From an uncultured SAR86 cluster bacterium (GTDB lineage: Bacteria; Pseudomonadota; Gammaproteobacteria; Magnimaribacterales; Magnimaribacteraceae), in assembly GCA_937773605.1 (NCBI GenBank), contig CALJVP010000016.1, forward strand, positions 1 to 40,994: 40,994 bases of DNA, given 5' to 3'. This document shows, in pieces, positions 8,172-17,257 of the stretch. Positions within the stretch are counted from its first letter, which is position 1; the number at the start of each line of letters is the position of its first letter. Made by a program: the position numbers and the translations under genes. Below the pieces are notes generated by a model. It worked only from the letters and a program-made list of their open reading frames with translations. It was not told the origin of the DNA and did not search any database.

Positions 8172-9481
8172 GATTCCAGTTTTATATCAACATAGGCTTC
8201 AGCCCTTAATTCAACAAGTGTGCTTTGCAGCTCCTGTTCAAATTTTCGTTTATAAATTATCTGGTATGCTCTATTTTTTTGTTCTTCACTGCTCACGTCT
8301 TCATTTCTTCTGTCTAGTACTTCAATGATATGCCAACCAAAAGAAGATTTTATAGGTTCCGATGTTTCTCCAATTGCGGTTTTATTTAAGGTGTCTTCAA
8401 AAGCCGGGTCATAATCACCCTTTTTATTCCATCCAAGTTCTCCACCGTCCATTTTAGAACCAGGGTCTTCAGAAAACTGTCTGGCTAGTTGTCTAAAATC
8501 TTCACCTTTTTTTAATCTGTCAGCAATATCTTGGATAAGTAACTTAGTTTGAGTCTCAGTTCTTATTTCTGAACTTTGTACGAGGATATGTCTTGCAAGA
8601 GTTTGGTCTTCAAATTTAACCGTATTGCCTCTTTTATCTGCCAGATGAATTAAATGAAATCCTGCGCCGCTTCTTAAAGGTTCAGATGTTTGACCAACTT
8701 TTAGGTTAGCAACTTCAGTAGCAAAAAGAGAGGGAAGTTCCGTAGCTTTCCTCCAGCCCAGATAACCACCTTCCAAAGCATTTTGCCCAGATGAATGGGT
8801 TGTGGCTAGTTTGCCGAAGTCTTCACCGGCTCTAATCTTTACAAGAATATCTACAGCTTGATTTTTTGCCTTGTCAATCTGAGTCTCATTGGCCTTACCT
8901 GGAATGGAAATAAGAATTTGTTGTACGCTATATTCCTCAGCTAATTTTGTTCTCCCTTCTTCAGAATTGATGAAATTTTCTAACTCCTGTTCTGATATTT
9001 CTACTCTTCCTCCAACTTTGCCTCTTTGTACTCGTTGAATAATCATTTCTTTTCTTACCGTATCCCTAAAATCGCGGTACGAAGCTCCTTGGCCTTCTAT
9101 ATCAACTCTAAATTCTTCTAAGCTAAGAGAATTTTGAGAAGCTATGCCTAAAAGCGTTTTATTCAGCTCACTATCGCTTATCTTGATTCCTGCCCTCTCT
9201 GCAATCTGCATTTGAATTTCTTCTGTTATCAATCTTTCTAGAACCTGTTCTTCGAGAACACTTAAAGGCGGTAATTCGGTATTGCTTTGACGCAATCTAT
9301 CTACAATTTCTTTAACTCGCTTATTTAACTCGGATTCCATAACAACCCCAGAATCAACAACTGCAATTACTCTATCCAATAATTCTATCTTGGCATGAGC
9401 TTGCAGGGATAAAAGAGTTATTGTCATGAATAAGACACACCCTTGATAAATTTTTTGGCAATTAATTAGTTTATATTTCAT
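8168..9481 (-). CDS. surA: Periplasmic peptidyl-prolyl isomerase/chaperone SurA
   Basis: A 437-residue periplasmic chaperone for outer-membrane proteins, which also folds LptD, the product of the gene just upstream. An N-terminal signal peptide ends near LQAHA (residue 30), followed by the SurA N-domain beginning IELLDRVIAVVDSGVV. Two parvulin domains lie at about 183-282 and 293-391, each with the QILI / ARHIL opening strand and the GGxLGW core (GGYLGW, GGELGW). A short C-terminal helix completes the SurA layout. An internal Met at residue 19 could give a shorter signal peptide. The gene lies 40 bases after lptD and overlaps pdxA by 4. Confidence 0.95.
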   Translation of the reverse strand: MKYKLINCQKIYQGCVLFMTITLLSLQAHAKIELLDRVIAVVDSGVVMESELNKRVKEIVDRLRQSNTELPPLSVLEEQVLERLITEEIQMQIAERAGIKISDSELNKTLLGIASQNSLSLEEFRVDIEGQGASYRDFRDTVRKEMIIQRVQRGKVGGRVEISEQELENFINSEEGRTKLAEEYSVQQILISIPGKANETQIDKAKNQAVDILVKIRAGEDFGKLATTHSSGQNALEGGYLGWRKATELPSLFATEVANLKVGQTSEPLRSGAGFHLIHLADKRGNTVKFEDQTLARHILVQSSEIRTETQTKLLIQDIADRLKKGEDFRQLARQFSEDPGSKMDGGELGWNKKGDYDPAFEDTLNKTAIGETSEPIKSSFGWHIIEVLDRRNEDVSSEEQKNRAYQIIYKRKFEQELQSTLVELRAEAYVDIKLES

Positions 9482-9521
9482 ATTAAGTATGTATTGTCTT
9501 CTTTGTTCGATAACGATGCAA

Positions 9522-11735
9522 TTATTCTAATAAAGTTGAAGAGATTACTTCTGAAATTTCTTTTCCTAATCTACCCATTTGCTTAAATTCTAAGAAGACA
9601 TAAATATTATCTCTTTCCTTGATGGGATCATAACCACCAGACAAAGCAGAAAATGGATCTGAATAATTAGCTTGCCATGAGAAGAAGTCTTGTTCTTTCC
9701 ATTTTCTTTTCATCAGACCTGCTTTAAGGCAACAATTTGAATATTGGAAACCATATAAAATATCTGATGACGAAGATTTTTCCAGATCCTTTTTAATCTT
9801 TGTAAAGATAGTAAGGTTCTCAAAGATTGGCCATTGGGAAGAAAATTCAATATTGTTTATAGGTTCAAAACGATCAGCCCAAGGCACCAAATAAGACGAA
9901 GAGGTATTTCTCCTATAGGAAGATTTAATATTGAGACTAAGTCCAGTTTCAGATTCATGGGCTATATTTATAAAACCTGAATCTAGTTGATTATTTGTGC
10001 TGCTCCACTCCACCATGCCTGTTAGCCATGTTTTATCATTGAGGAAAGATTTAAATTCTCCAACAAGAGCTGATTTATTCATGTCAATTGAAGTGCTCAA
10101 AGGATGGCCTTGTTCTTGTAAAAAAGCCCTCCCTAAAGAAAAATAATTGTTATAAATAGATCTTTTGGAAGAGGTAAAATGTTCTATCCCTAGAATTAAT
10201 CTATTTCTATCAGACGTCATGTCCCCGCCCGAGAACCAATTTCTTTTATAAAGATTTTGAAAACTCTGACTTCGTTGTCTGGTATCTATTTGTGGGCTTG
10301 GTGCATGTGAATTATCTTTTACATTTATGTACTTAATTATTGGTGTAAGCAGGCTGTAAAATTCATTATTATTTTTTTCTAAGTAAACTTTGTATTCAAT
10401 TTCTACCCAAGGAGCTGATCTTTCTATTTTTTTGTCATCAACACGATAGACAGTTTCTTCTGAGCCCAAAGAGAAAGTGAAATCAGAGCTATTAAATTTT
10501 TTTTTGTATCGCAATTCGGGTTGATAAAATGATCGTTTTATACTTTTAGGTCTTTGGGAGAGGTTATTAACTCCTTGCTGTTCAAAGATCCCATAATTTG
10601 AAGAAAATAAAAATAAAAAATCTTTTCTTTTTGTAAAGGAGCTCAAGCTTATTACAGGAACAGATTTATAATCTTCAAGTGAAAAAGGATTAAGAGATTG
10701 AGATTCTTTTAAAGAAAGACCCAGTTTGACTTTTGGTGATTTCCACCAAACATTGACACTTCTTCGTAAATAATCTTTTCTAGAGCTTCCAATCAAGTCA
10801 TCATTAACATCTCTGAAATAGAATTCATCACTGGCATCTTCGTATTTTATTTCTGAAAATATTTGATTGTTTATATTTGAACTTTGAGTCCAACTTCCTC
10901 TCCACCTTGAAGACTCGTTACCAGTTTCTTTTTTATATTTCCTGTCTTTAGATAAACCAGATAGAGAAATTTCTCCTTCATTTGTATCACTTAAATACCT
11001 GTAAGATAAGCTCAAACCACTCCCTCTTTCTTCTACGTATCTTGGTGCCAGCGTTATGTCTTGGTTTGCGGCAATATTGAAATAATACGGAAGGGAAATA
11101 TCTAGACCATCTTTTCCCTGTCTAATGCTTGGAGTCAAAAACCCAGAAAGACGCTCTTTTCCTGCAGCAGCTCTCAAATAAGGAAAATAGAATACTGGCA
11201 CTTTGCCTATCTTCAGTTTGATGTCTCTAATAATTACATTCTGTTCGTCACTCAGTAGAGTAATTTTCTTTGCAGAAACTTCCCAGACGGGATCATCTTT
11301 AGAGCAATTATTAAAAGAAGTATTTAGCAGTTCTACATTTCCAGAAGACAAAACACTAAATTCATCAGCTTCACCAAAAGTTTTTTCAAGAAGGGTGTAG
11401 GATGTTTTCGAAAGAAAAAAAGTTTGGTTTGAGAGATTTGCCATTAACTTACTGGCATCAATAGATAAATTTTTTGAAAGTGCTTTAACTTCACCTTCCA
11501 ATATAAAACTTTGGTTTTGACTATTGTAAGTTGCTTTTTGACTCCAAAATTCTAGATAATTAGTTTTTATATAAACATTACCTGATAATTTCAAATCACC
11601 AAATTCATCCGTACTGACGCTCTCAGCATCTATTGATTCAACTTTTATAGGTTCTTGAACAGCAGATATGTTCCCAATGCAGAGTAAATAAATTGAACTA
11701 GCAATTAGAATATTGAGTATTGTATTGTTCAGCAT
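9522..11735 (-). CDS. lptD: LPS-assembly outer-membrane protein LptD
   Basis: A 737-residue protein that, with lipoprotein LptE, inserts lipopolysaccharide into the outer leaflet of the outer membrane. A signal peptide (about 1-25, ending ISA) precedes an OstA/LptA-like periplasmic domain (about 30-140), the linking segment with Cys144 in FNNCSKDDP, and a long beta-barrel rich in aromatic strands. The family landmark KVPVFYFPYLR (about 178-188) is present. E. coli LptD has four cysteines forming two inter-domain disulfides. Here only Cys144, Cys668 and Cys669 remain after signal removal, since Cys19 is in the signal peptide. It is the first gene of the lptD-surA-pdxA-rsmA-apaH-cca operon and is divergent from amgK. 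Length is slightly under E. coli's 784. Confidence 0.95.
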   Translation of the reverse strand: MLNNTILNILIASSIYLLCIGNISAVQEPIKVESIDAESVSTDEFGDLKLSGNVYIKTNYLEFWSQKATYNSQNQSFILEGEVKALSKNLSIDASKLMANLSNQTFFLSKTSYTLLEKTFGEADEFSVLSSGNVELLNTSFNNCSKDDPVWEVSAKKITLLSDEQNVIIRDIKLKIGKVPVFYFPYLRAAAGKERLSGFLTPSIRQGKDGLDISLPYYFNIAANQDITLAPRYVEERGSGLSLSYRYLSDTNEGEISLSGLSKDRKYKKETGNESSRWRGSWTQSSNINNQIFSEIKYEDASDEFYFRDVNDDLIGSSRKDYLRRSVNVWWKSPKVKLGLSLKESQSLNPFSLEDYKSVPVISLSSFTKRKDFLFLFSSNYGIFEQQGVNNLSQRPKSIKRSFYQPELRYKKKFNSSDFTFSLGSEETVYRVDDKKIERSAPWVEIEYKVYLEKNNNEFYSLLTPIIKYINVKDNSHAPSPQIDTRQRSQSFQNLYKRNWFSGGDMTSDRNRLILGIEHFTSSKRSIYNNYFSLGRAFLQEQGHPLSTSIDMNKSALVGEFKSFLNDKTWLTGMVEWSSTNNQLDSGFINIAHESETGLSLNIKSSYRRNTSSSYLVPWADRFEPINNIEFSSQWPIFENLTIFTKIKKDLEKSSSSDILYGFQYSNCCLKAGLMKRKWKEQDFFSWQANYSDPFSALSGGYDPIKERDNIYVFLEFKQMGRLGKEISEVISSTLLE

Positions 11736-11827
11736 GATTATTCTCTTAGAGCAAGAATTGAATTCAAGGTTCCAATAATTACTGTCATTAGATCATAATG
11801 CATGGCGAGGTTAGTTAAAATAGACAA

Positions 11828-12844
11828 ATGACAAACATACCAGAAGACCTTCTTGCTTGGGCAAATAAGAAATTATTAGCTGCTGGGGATAGTATGGTAG
11901 AAGAGGCAGTTCCTTTAAGAGAAGAAGCTAGTTTTAGGAAGTACTTTAGATTAAGCAGTAAATCAGATTCTTTGATAGGAGTATTTTCCCCTCCAGACAA
12001 AGAATCAAATGAAAGGTTTTTATTTTTTTCACAATTTCTCAAAGAGAATCAAGTTAGAGTTCCAGAGGTCATTTATCATGATATTGATAAAGGTTTTCTA
12101 ATCCTAGAAGACTTTGGAGATAAATTATATCAATTTGAACTCAGCAAAAAAAATGCCCATAGCTTTTATGCAGCTGCTTTTGACGAAATGATCGCTATTC
12201 AAACAAGTATACCCAGCCATAAGATAGCAACTTTGAGCTATGACCAGGCATTGAACCAAATAATGCTCTTTGAAGAATGGTTCTTGAAAGGCTTCTTAGG
12301 CCTTGATTTGCAAGAAAGAGAATCTAATTTACTGCAAGACTCTTATGAAATTATCCTGCAAGCATTCTTTGACCAGCCTCAAGTTCTTTGTCATTTTGAT
12401 TTTGAATCTAGAAATATTATGGTTCTTGAAGATGGTTGTGCTGGGATACTTGATTTTCAAGATGCAATTATCGGTCCTATTTTTTTAGATCCTGTTTCAT
12501 TATTGAAGGATTTAGATCACGTCTGGAAGACTGAAGATTCCAATGAGTTTTTGAGTGATTATCTCTTTAAGGCTAGCAAAGAGGGTGTTTTACCAGAAGT
12601 TGAAGACCCTACAATTATGAGGTGGTTTAATTTAGCTGGCCTACAGAGGCAGTTAAGAATATTGGGTACTTTATCTAGGTTGCACTTGAGAGACAATAAA
12701 TCATATAGGCTCGTAGATCTCAAACAAACTCTAGTTTATATGATCGATGCAACCTCAAACTATAAAGATTTAAGCGAATTAAACATTTTTTTAAAGAAGA
12801 AGATTTTGCCTGCTCTTGATTTAAAACTGAGAGATATTCCATGA
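11828..12844 (+). CDS. amgK: MurNAc/GlcNAc anomeric kinase
   Basis: A 338-residue APH-fold sugar kinase. AmgK phosphorylates N-acetylmuramate (and GlcNAc) at C1 in the cell-wall recycling pathway that bypasses de novo UDP-MurNAc synthesis and gives intrinsic fosfomycin tolerance in pseudomonads. The catalytic loop is CHFDFESRN (188-196; Asp191, Asn196) and the metal Asp is in ILDFQDA (207-213; Asp209). The N-terminal EEASFRKYFRL strand is typical. The gene is divergent from lptD and overlaps murU by 4 bases, the same arrangement as P. aeruginosa PA0596-PA0597, which supports the name. No Shine-Dalgarno sequence is evident before the ATG; a TAAAAT at 11816-11821 would place transcription start very near the start codon. 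Confidence 0.9.
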   Translation: MTNIPEDLLAWANKKLLAAGDSMVEEAVPLREEASFRKYFRLSSKSDSLIGVFSPPDKESNERFLFFSQFLKENQVRVPEVIYHDIDKGFLILEDFGDKLYQFELSKKNAHSFYAAAFDEMIAIQTSIPSHKIATLSYDQALNQIMLFEEWFLKGFLGLDLQERESNLLQDSYEIILQAFFDQPQVLCHFDFESRNIMVLEDGCAGILDFQDAIIGPIFLDPVSLLKDLDHVWKTEDSNEFLSDYLFKASKEGVLPEVEDPTIMRWFNLAGLQRQLRILGTLSRLHLRDNKSYRLVDLKQTLVYMIDATSNYKDLSELNIFLKKKILPALDLKLRDIP

Positions 12845-13509
12845 AGGCTTTCATACTTGCAGCTGGAATGGGGACTAGACTTAGTTCCCTCAATTTAAAC
12901 CTACCCAAACCTCTTATAAGAATAAAAGGAAAACCATTGATCCTTTGGAATATAGAGAAGCTCAGAGACTCGGGTATAAAAGATATTGTTATTAACATTT
13001 TTCATAAAGGGGAGTTAATTAAAGAATTCTTGGGTGATGGCTCAGAGTACGGTGTAAAGATTCAATATTCTGAGGAAGAAGAATTGTTAGGCACTGGGGG
13101 CGGTATAGGTAACTCTCTGGATTTATTGGGCGAAGGTGTATTCCTCTTAATCAGCGCTGATGTTTGGACGGATTTAGACTTAAATAAGGTAGCTCTAAAA
13201 GAATCTAAATCAGCTCACTTGGTTTTAAAAAATAATCCAAAAGATTATCCTGAAGGAGATCTTTCCCTCCAAGATGGCTTAGTAAAAGACTCAGCAGAGG
13301 CAGTAAGATTAACTTTCTCTGGTATAGCGCTAATAGATACTTGTTTGTTCAATGGTATAGAAGCGAAGCGCTATGGTTTGTGGGAGTCTGTTTTAAAACC
13401 TGCTTGCTCCGAAGACCTTGTGACAGGAAGCCTTTACGAAGGATCTATCTTTAATGTGAACACGCCTGAAGATGTAGAAAAATTAGACGCTTTATTGAAC
13501 GAAGAGTAA
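12841..13509 (+). CDS. murU: MurNAc-1-phosphate uridylyltransferase
   Basis: A 222-residue nucleotidyltransferase of the GlmU/RmlA-type fold. MurU converts MurNAc-1-phosphate and UTP to UDP-MurNAc, the step after AmgK in cell-wall recycling. The N-terminal signature [19 protein letters not shown] contains the GxGTRL loop (9-14) and catalytic Lys. The metal Asp is in LISADVWTD, and [14 protein letters not shown] forms the base-binding loop. Its ATG lies inside the amgK stop (ATGA), so the two are translationally coupled. Other sugar-1-phosphate uridylyltransferases look similar, but the amgK partner and the place beside lptD make MurU most likely. Confidence 0.88.
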   Translation: MKAFILAAGMGTRLSSLNLNLPKPLIRIKGKPLILWNIEKLRDSGIKDIVINIFHKGELIKEFLGDGSEYGVKIQYSEEEELLGTGGGIGNSLDLLGEGVFLLISADVWTDLDLNKVALKESKSAHLVLKNNPKDYPEGDLSLQDGLVKDSAEAVRLTFSGIALIDTCLFNGIEAKRYGLWESVLKPACSEDLVTGSLYEGSIFNVNTPEDVEKLDALLNEE

Positions 13510-13534
13510 ACTTGCCACATTTCATCATAATGTA

Positions 13535-14212
13535 ATGGCAAAACAAGAATACATAATAGCTCCATCAATTCTGTCAGCAGATTTTGCTCGATTGGGTGAG
13601 GAAGTCGATGGTGTTTTGGAAGCAGGAGCGGATTGGGTTCATTTCGATGTTATGGATAATCATTACGTACCTAATTTAACGATAGGTCCAATGGTCTGCG
13701 AAGCGTTAAGAAAACACGGAATAGAGGCTCCCATAGATGTTCATCTCATGGTAAAGCCCGTTGACTCTCTCATAGAAACTTTTGCTGATGCTGGAGCTAC
13801 TTATATAACTTTCCATCCAGAAGCTTCAGAACATGTTGACCGATCTCTACAACTTATAAAATCTAATAACTGCAAAGCAGGTCTTGTTTTAAATCCAGCT
13901 ACTTCATTGAGTGTGCTGGAAAACTGTTGGGATAAGTTGGACATGGTCCTATTAATGTCTGTCAATCCAGGTTTCGGAGGTCAAGAATTTATTCAACCCG
14001 TTCTTGAGAAAGTTCTTAAATTAAGATCGATGATTGATGAAAAAGGTTTGGATATAAGACTTGAGGTTGATGGTGGAATAAAATTAGATAACATAGCAGA
14101 AGTTGCTTCAGCTGGCGCTGATACTTTTGTTTCTGGATCTGCAATTTTTAAGGAAGATAATTACCAAGAAATAATCCTAAAAATGAGGAAAGCTTTACTA
14201 GAAGTGAGCTAA
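13535..14212 (+). CDS. rpe: Ribulose-phosphate 3-epimerase
   Basis: A 225-residue TIM-barrel enzyme that interconverts ribulose-5-phosphate and xylulose-5-phosphate in the pentose phosphate pathway. The family motifs are all present: [16 protein letters not shown] (7-22), [17 protein letters not shown] (37-53) with the metal His and Asp, [16 protein letters not shown], and the phosphate-binding EVDGGIK. Length is the family norm. It stands 25 bases after murU and 5 bases before trpE. In many gammaproteobacteria gph (phosphoglycolate phosphatase) lies between rpe and trpE; here it is missing. Rpe and the trp genes are probably co-transcribed. Confidence 0.96.
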   Translation: MAKQEYIIAPSILSADFARLGEEVDGVLEAGADWVHFDVMDNHYVPNLTIGPMVCEALRKHGIEAPIDVHLMVKPVDSLIETFADAGATYITFHPEASEHVDRSLQLIKSNNCKAGLVLNPATSLSVLENCWDKLDMVLLMSVNPGFGGQEFIQPVLEKVLKLRSMIDEKGLDIRLEVDGGIKLDNIAEVASAGADTFVSGSAIFKEDNYQEIILKMRKALLEVS

Positions 14213-14217
14213 TTTCA

Positions 14218-15666
14218 GTGACCATTCAAAATAAAGTTCCTATTTCTAGAGAAATCCTTGCTGACATGGAGACTCCATTAAGCGTCTACCAGAAATTAGC
14301 TAATGCTCCATTCTCTTATCTATTTGAGTCTGTTGAAGGTGGTGATAAATGGGCCAGGTATTCACTAATTGGCTTACCTGCAAAAAAAATTATTAGAATC
14401 TCGGGAAACCACCTAGAGATTACAGATAAGGGTAAAATAGTAGAGTCGAAAGAAATTGAAGACCCCTTGGGATTTATTGAAAATTATCAAAAAGAGTTCC
14501 ATATCATTGAAACAGAAGGACTGCCTAAATTTAATGGCGGTTTAGTAGGATACTTTGGTTACGACTGCGTTAGATACATAGAACCAAGATTAAAAGATTC
14601 TCAACCTACCGATACATTAGGTACGCCTGATGCACTTTTTATGGTTTCGGAAGAGGTTGCTGTTTTTGATAATTTAAAGAACAAGCTCTTTCTTGTGGTT
14701 CTAGTAGATTCAAATTCCGAGGAACAAAAGAGGTTGGCAGAAATTAGGCTAGATGATCTAGAAAAACAATTGCAGTCTCCTCTCTCCGATCAGGCCTTGA
14801 TGCAGCCTAAACAACCCATAGACGAATCCGATTTCGTTTCAAGCTTTGGTGAAAATGAATTCAAGGCTTCTGTTAGAAAAGTGAAAGAATACATATATTC
14901 CGGTGATGTCATGCAAGTGGTTGGTTCTCAAAGAATGTCCATTCCTTTCACGGCAGATCCAGTGGCTCTTTATAGAGCCATAAGACATCTCAACCCTTCT
15001 CCATATTTGTATTACCTTAATTTAGAAGATTTTCATATTGTTGGCTCTTCTCCTGAAATACTTGCCCGTTTAGAGGATGAAGAAGTGACCGTTAGACCAA
15101 TAGCAGGAACTAGAAGAAGAGGGCATGATGAAAATGATGATTTAACTATGGAGTTAGACTTAATCAACGACCCTAAAGAAATTGCAGAACATCTAATGCT
15201 TATTGATTTAGGTCGAAATGATATAGGCAAAGTAGCAGAGCCAGGAAGCGTTGAAGTGACTCAGCAATTTGGAGTCGAGAAATACAGTCATGTGATGCAC
15301 ATGGTCTCCAATGTAAAGGCTAGAATAAAAGAAGGTTTAACTGCTATGGATGTTTTTAAAGCTACTTTCCCTGCAGGAACGGTTTCTGGGGCACCAAAAA
15401 TTAGGGCCATGGAAATAATAGATGAAATTGAATCTGTCAAAAGAGGTATTTACGGTGGTGCTGTAGGTTATCTTTCTTGGCAAGGTAATATGGACATGGC
15501 CATAGCAATCAGGACAGCTGTAATAAAGGACAACATGTTATATATTCAAGCAGGAGGAGGTTGGGTTGCCGATTCCAATCCTGATCTGGAGTGGAAAGAG
15601 TCATTAAATAAAGGACGAGCAATTTTTAAAGCTGCAGAAATGGTCCAAGAGAAACTGGAAGGCTAA
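14218..15666 (+). CDS. trpE: Anthranilate synthase component I
   Basis: A 482-residue chorismate-utilising enzyme that makes anthranilate from chorismate with ammonia supplied by TrpG. The N-domain carries SYLFESVEGGDKWARYS (33-49), corresponding to the LLES tryptophan-binding region that marks TrpE and gives feedback inhibition. The catalytic domain shows RPIAGTRRRG, LIDLGRNDIG, TFPAGTVSGAPK and the C-terminal IQAGGGWVADS. I take the GTG start at 14218, 5 bases after rpe stops, because the N-terminal SREILADMETPLSVYQKLA matches the usual family opening. PabB is the alternative reading, but the feedback motif and the trpGDC genes that follow decide for TrpE. Confidence 0.95.
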   Translation: MTIQNKVPISREILADMETPLSVYQKLANAPFSYLFESVEGGDKWARYSLIGLPAKKIIRISGNHLEITDKGKIVESKEIEDPLGFIENYQKEFHIIETEGLPKFNGGLVGYFGYDCVRYIEPRLKDSQPTDTLGTPDALFMVSEEVAVFDNLKNKLFLVVLVDSNSEEQKRLAEIRLDDLEKQLQSPLSDQALMQPKQPIDESDFVSSFGENEFKASVRKVKEYIYSGDVMQVVGSQRMSIPFTADPVALYRAIRHLNPSPYLYYLNLEDFHIVGSSPEILARLEDEEVTVRPIAGTRRRGHDENDDLTMELDLINDPKEIAEHLMLIDLGRNDIGKVAEPGSVEVTQQFGVEKYSHVMHMVSNVKARIKEGLTAMDVFKATFPAGTVSGAPKIRAMEIIDEIESVKRGIYGGAVGYLSWQGNMDMAIAIRTAVIKDNMLYIQAGGGWVADSNPDLEWKESLNKGRAIFKAAEMVQEKLEG

Positions 15667-15668
15667 TT

Positions 15669-16235
15669 ATGCTATTGATGATAGATAATTATGATTCATT
15701 TACTTACAACCTTGTGCAGTACTTTTATCAACTCGGCCAGCAAGTTGAAGTTATAAGAAATGATAAAATTTCAATAGAAGGGATTGAAAAGCTTAAGCCG
15801 GAGTTTTTGGTTATTTCACCTGGACCGTGTACTCCTAATGAAGCCGGTATTTCTGTGGAAGCAATTAAATATTTTCAGGGTAGAATTCCCATATTGGGTG
15901 TATGCCTGGGTCATCAATGCATGGGTTCAGCATTTGGAGCAGAGGTCATAAGATCAAAGGAACTGATGCATGGAAAATTATCAAAAATACAACATGACGG
16001 AAAAGGTATCTTCAAAGGAATGCCTGTAGATTTTATGGCTGCGAGATACCACTCTTTAGTAATTGAGCCGGAGACATTAATAACTGATTTTGATGTCAAT
16101 GCAAAAACAGAAGACGGTACTATAATGGCTATTCAACACAACTCTTTGCCTTTAATCGGATTACAATTTCACCCCGAATCTATAGCAACTGACTCAGGAA
16201 TTCAATTATTGGATAATTTCTTAAATATGTTTTAG
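15669..16235 (+). CDS. trpG: Anthranilate synthase component II (glutamine amidotransferase)
   Basis: A 188-residue class I glutamine amidotransferase that releases ammonia from glutamine for TrpE, and possibly also for PabB in folate synthesis, as in organisms with one shared amphibolic subunit. The nucleophile is Cys79 in GVCLGHQ (77-83), completed by His168 and Glu170 in QFHPES. The opening LMIDNYDSFTYNLVQY is the family start, and the oxyanion segment is SPGPCTPNEAG. It starts 2 bases after trpE stops and ends 2 bases before trpD. It is a stand-alone subunit, not fused to TrpE or TrpD. Confidence 0.95.
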   Translation: MLLMIDNYDSFTYNLVQYFYQLGQQVEVIRNDKISIEGIEKLKPEFLVISPGPCTPNEAGISVEAIKYFQGRIPILGVCLGHQCMGSAFGAEVIRSKELMHGKLSKIQHDGKGIFKGMPVDFMAARYHSLVIEPETLITDFDVNAKTEDGTIMAIQHNSLPLIGLQFHPESIATDSGIQLLDNFLNMF

Positions 16236-16237
16236 GC

Positions 16238-17257
16238 ATGGAAATAAAAGAAGCACTTTCAGAAATAATCCAAGGTCGTGATCTTCAAAGGGAAGATATG
16301 ACTTCCGTTATGTTTCAGATTTTAGAAGGAAGATCAACCGATGCTCTAATTGGAGCTTTTCTAGTGGCACTAAACATCAAAGGAGAGTCAATAGATGAAG
16401 TTGTAGGTGCTGTAAGTGTGATGAGAGAACTTTCTGAGAAAGTAGAAGTAGACACTCATCATTTGGTGGATACTTGCGGAACTGGAGGAACGGGAGTTGG
16501 TATCTTTAATGTCTCGACAGCATCAGCCTTTATTGCCTGTGCTGGTGGCGCCAGAGTAGCTAAGCATGGCAACAGAAGCGCAACCAGAAACAGTGGAAGC
16601 GCTGACCTCCTAGAAGAGGCAGGATTGTCTTTAGAATTAAGTCCAAAAAAGGTGTCTAGATGCATTGAAGAGATAGGAGTTGGTTTTATGTTTGCACCTG
16701 CTCATCACAGCGCAATGAAACATGCCGTTGGTCCGAGAAAAGAAATGGGTATAAAAACTATATTCAACATACTTGGCCCTCTTACCAATCCGGCGGGCGC
16801 GCTGAATCAAGTTATAGGCGTGTACGACAAAAGATGGGTTAAGCCAATCGCCGAAGTACTTAAAGAGCTTGGTAGTCATCATGTTCTGGTAGTGCATTCC
16901 AAAGACCATTTAGATGAGATAAGTATTGCTGATGAAACTTATGTTGCTGAACTGCACAATGGGTCAATTGAAGAATACGTTATTAAACCGGAAGATTTTG
17001 GGTTCAAGAAGCATTCAATTGAAGACCTTATGGTTTCTTCGGCGTCAGAGAGTCTTTCTATAATCAAACAAGGTTTCTTGGATAAAAACCAAGCTGCATC
17101 CTCTATGATTGCTATGAATGCAGGAGCCGCTTTGTACGCATCTGGGGTTACTGTAAGTTTAAAAGATGGAGTTATTAATGCCATGGAATGCATCAAGGGC
17201 GGCAAAGGATTAAAAAAGTTAGATGAGTTGATATCTTTTAGCCAATCATTGGTATGA
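16238..17257 (+). CDS. trpD: Anthranilate phosphoribosyltransferase
   Basis: A 339-residue enzyme that transfers the phosphoribosyl group of PRPP to anthranilate, the second step specific to tryptophan synthesis. The PRPP-binding loop is DTCGTGGTG (74-82), followed by KHGNRSATRNSGSADLLEE, which carries the conserved residues that bind anthranilate and PRPP. The VGPRKEMGIKTIFNILGPL segment completes the active site. Length fits the family. The trpC start overlaps its stop by 4 bases (ATGA). It is not fused to trpG as it is in E. coli, but arranged as in Pseudomonas trpGDC. Confidence 0.96.
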   Translation: MEIKEALSEIIQGRDLQREDMTSVMFQILEGRSTDALIGAFLVALNIKGESIDEVVGAVSVMRELSEKVEVDTHHLVDTCGTGGTGVGIFNVSTASAFIACAGGARVAKHGNRSATRNSGSADLLEEAGLSLELSPKKVSRCIEEIGVGFMFAPAHHSAMKHAVGPRKEMGIKTIFNILGPLTNPAGALNQVIGVYDKRWVKPIAEVLKELGSHHVLVVHSKDHLDEISIADETYVAELHNGSIEEYVIKPEDFGFKKHSIEDLMVSSASESLSIIKQGFLDKNQAASSMIAMNAGAALYASGVTVSLKDGVINAMECIKGGKGLKKLDELISFSQSLV

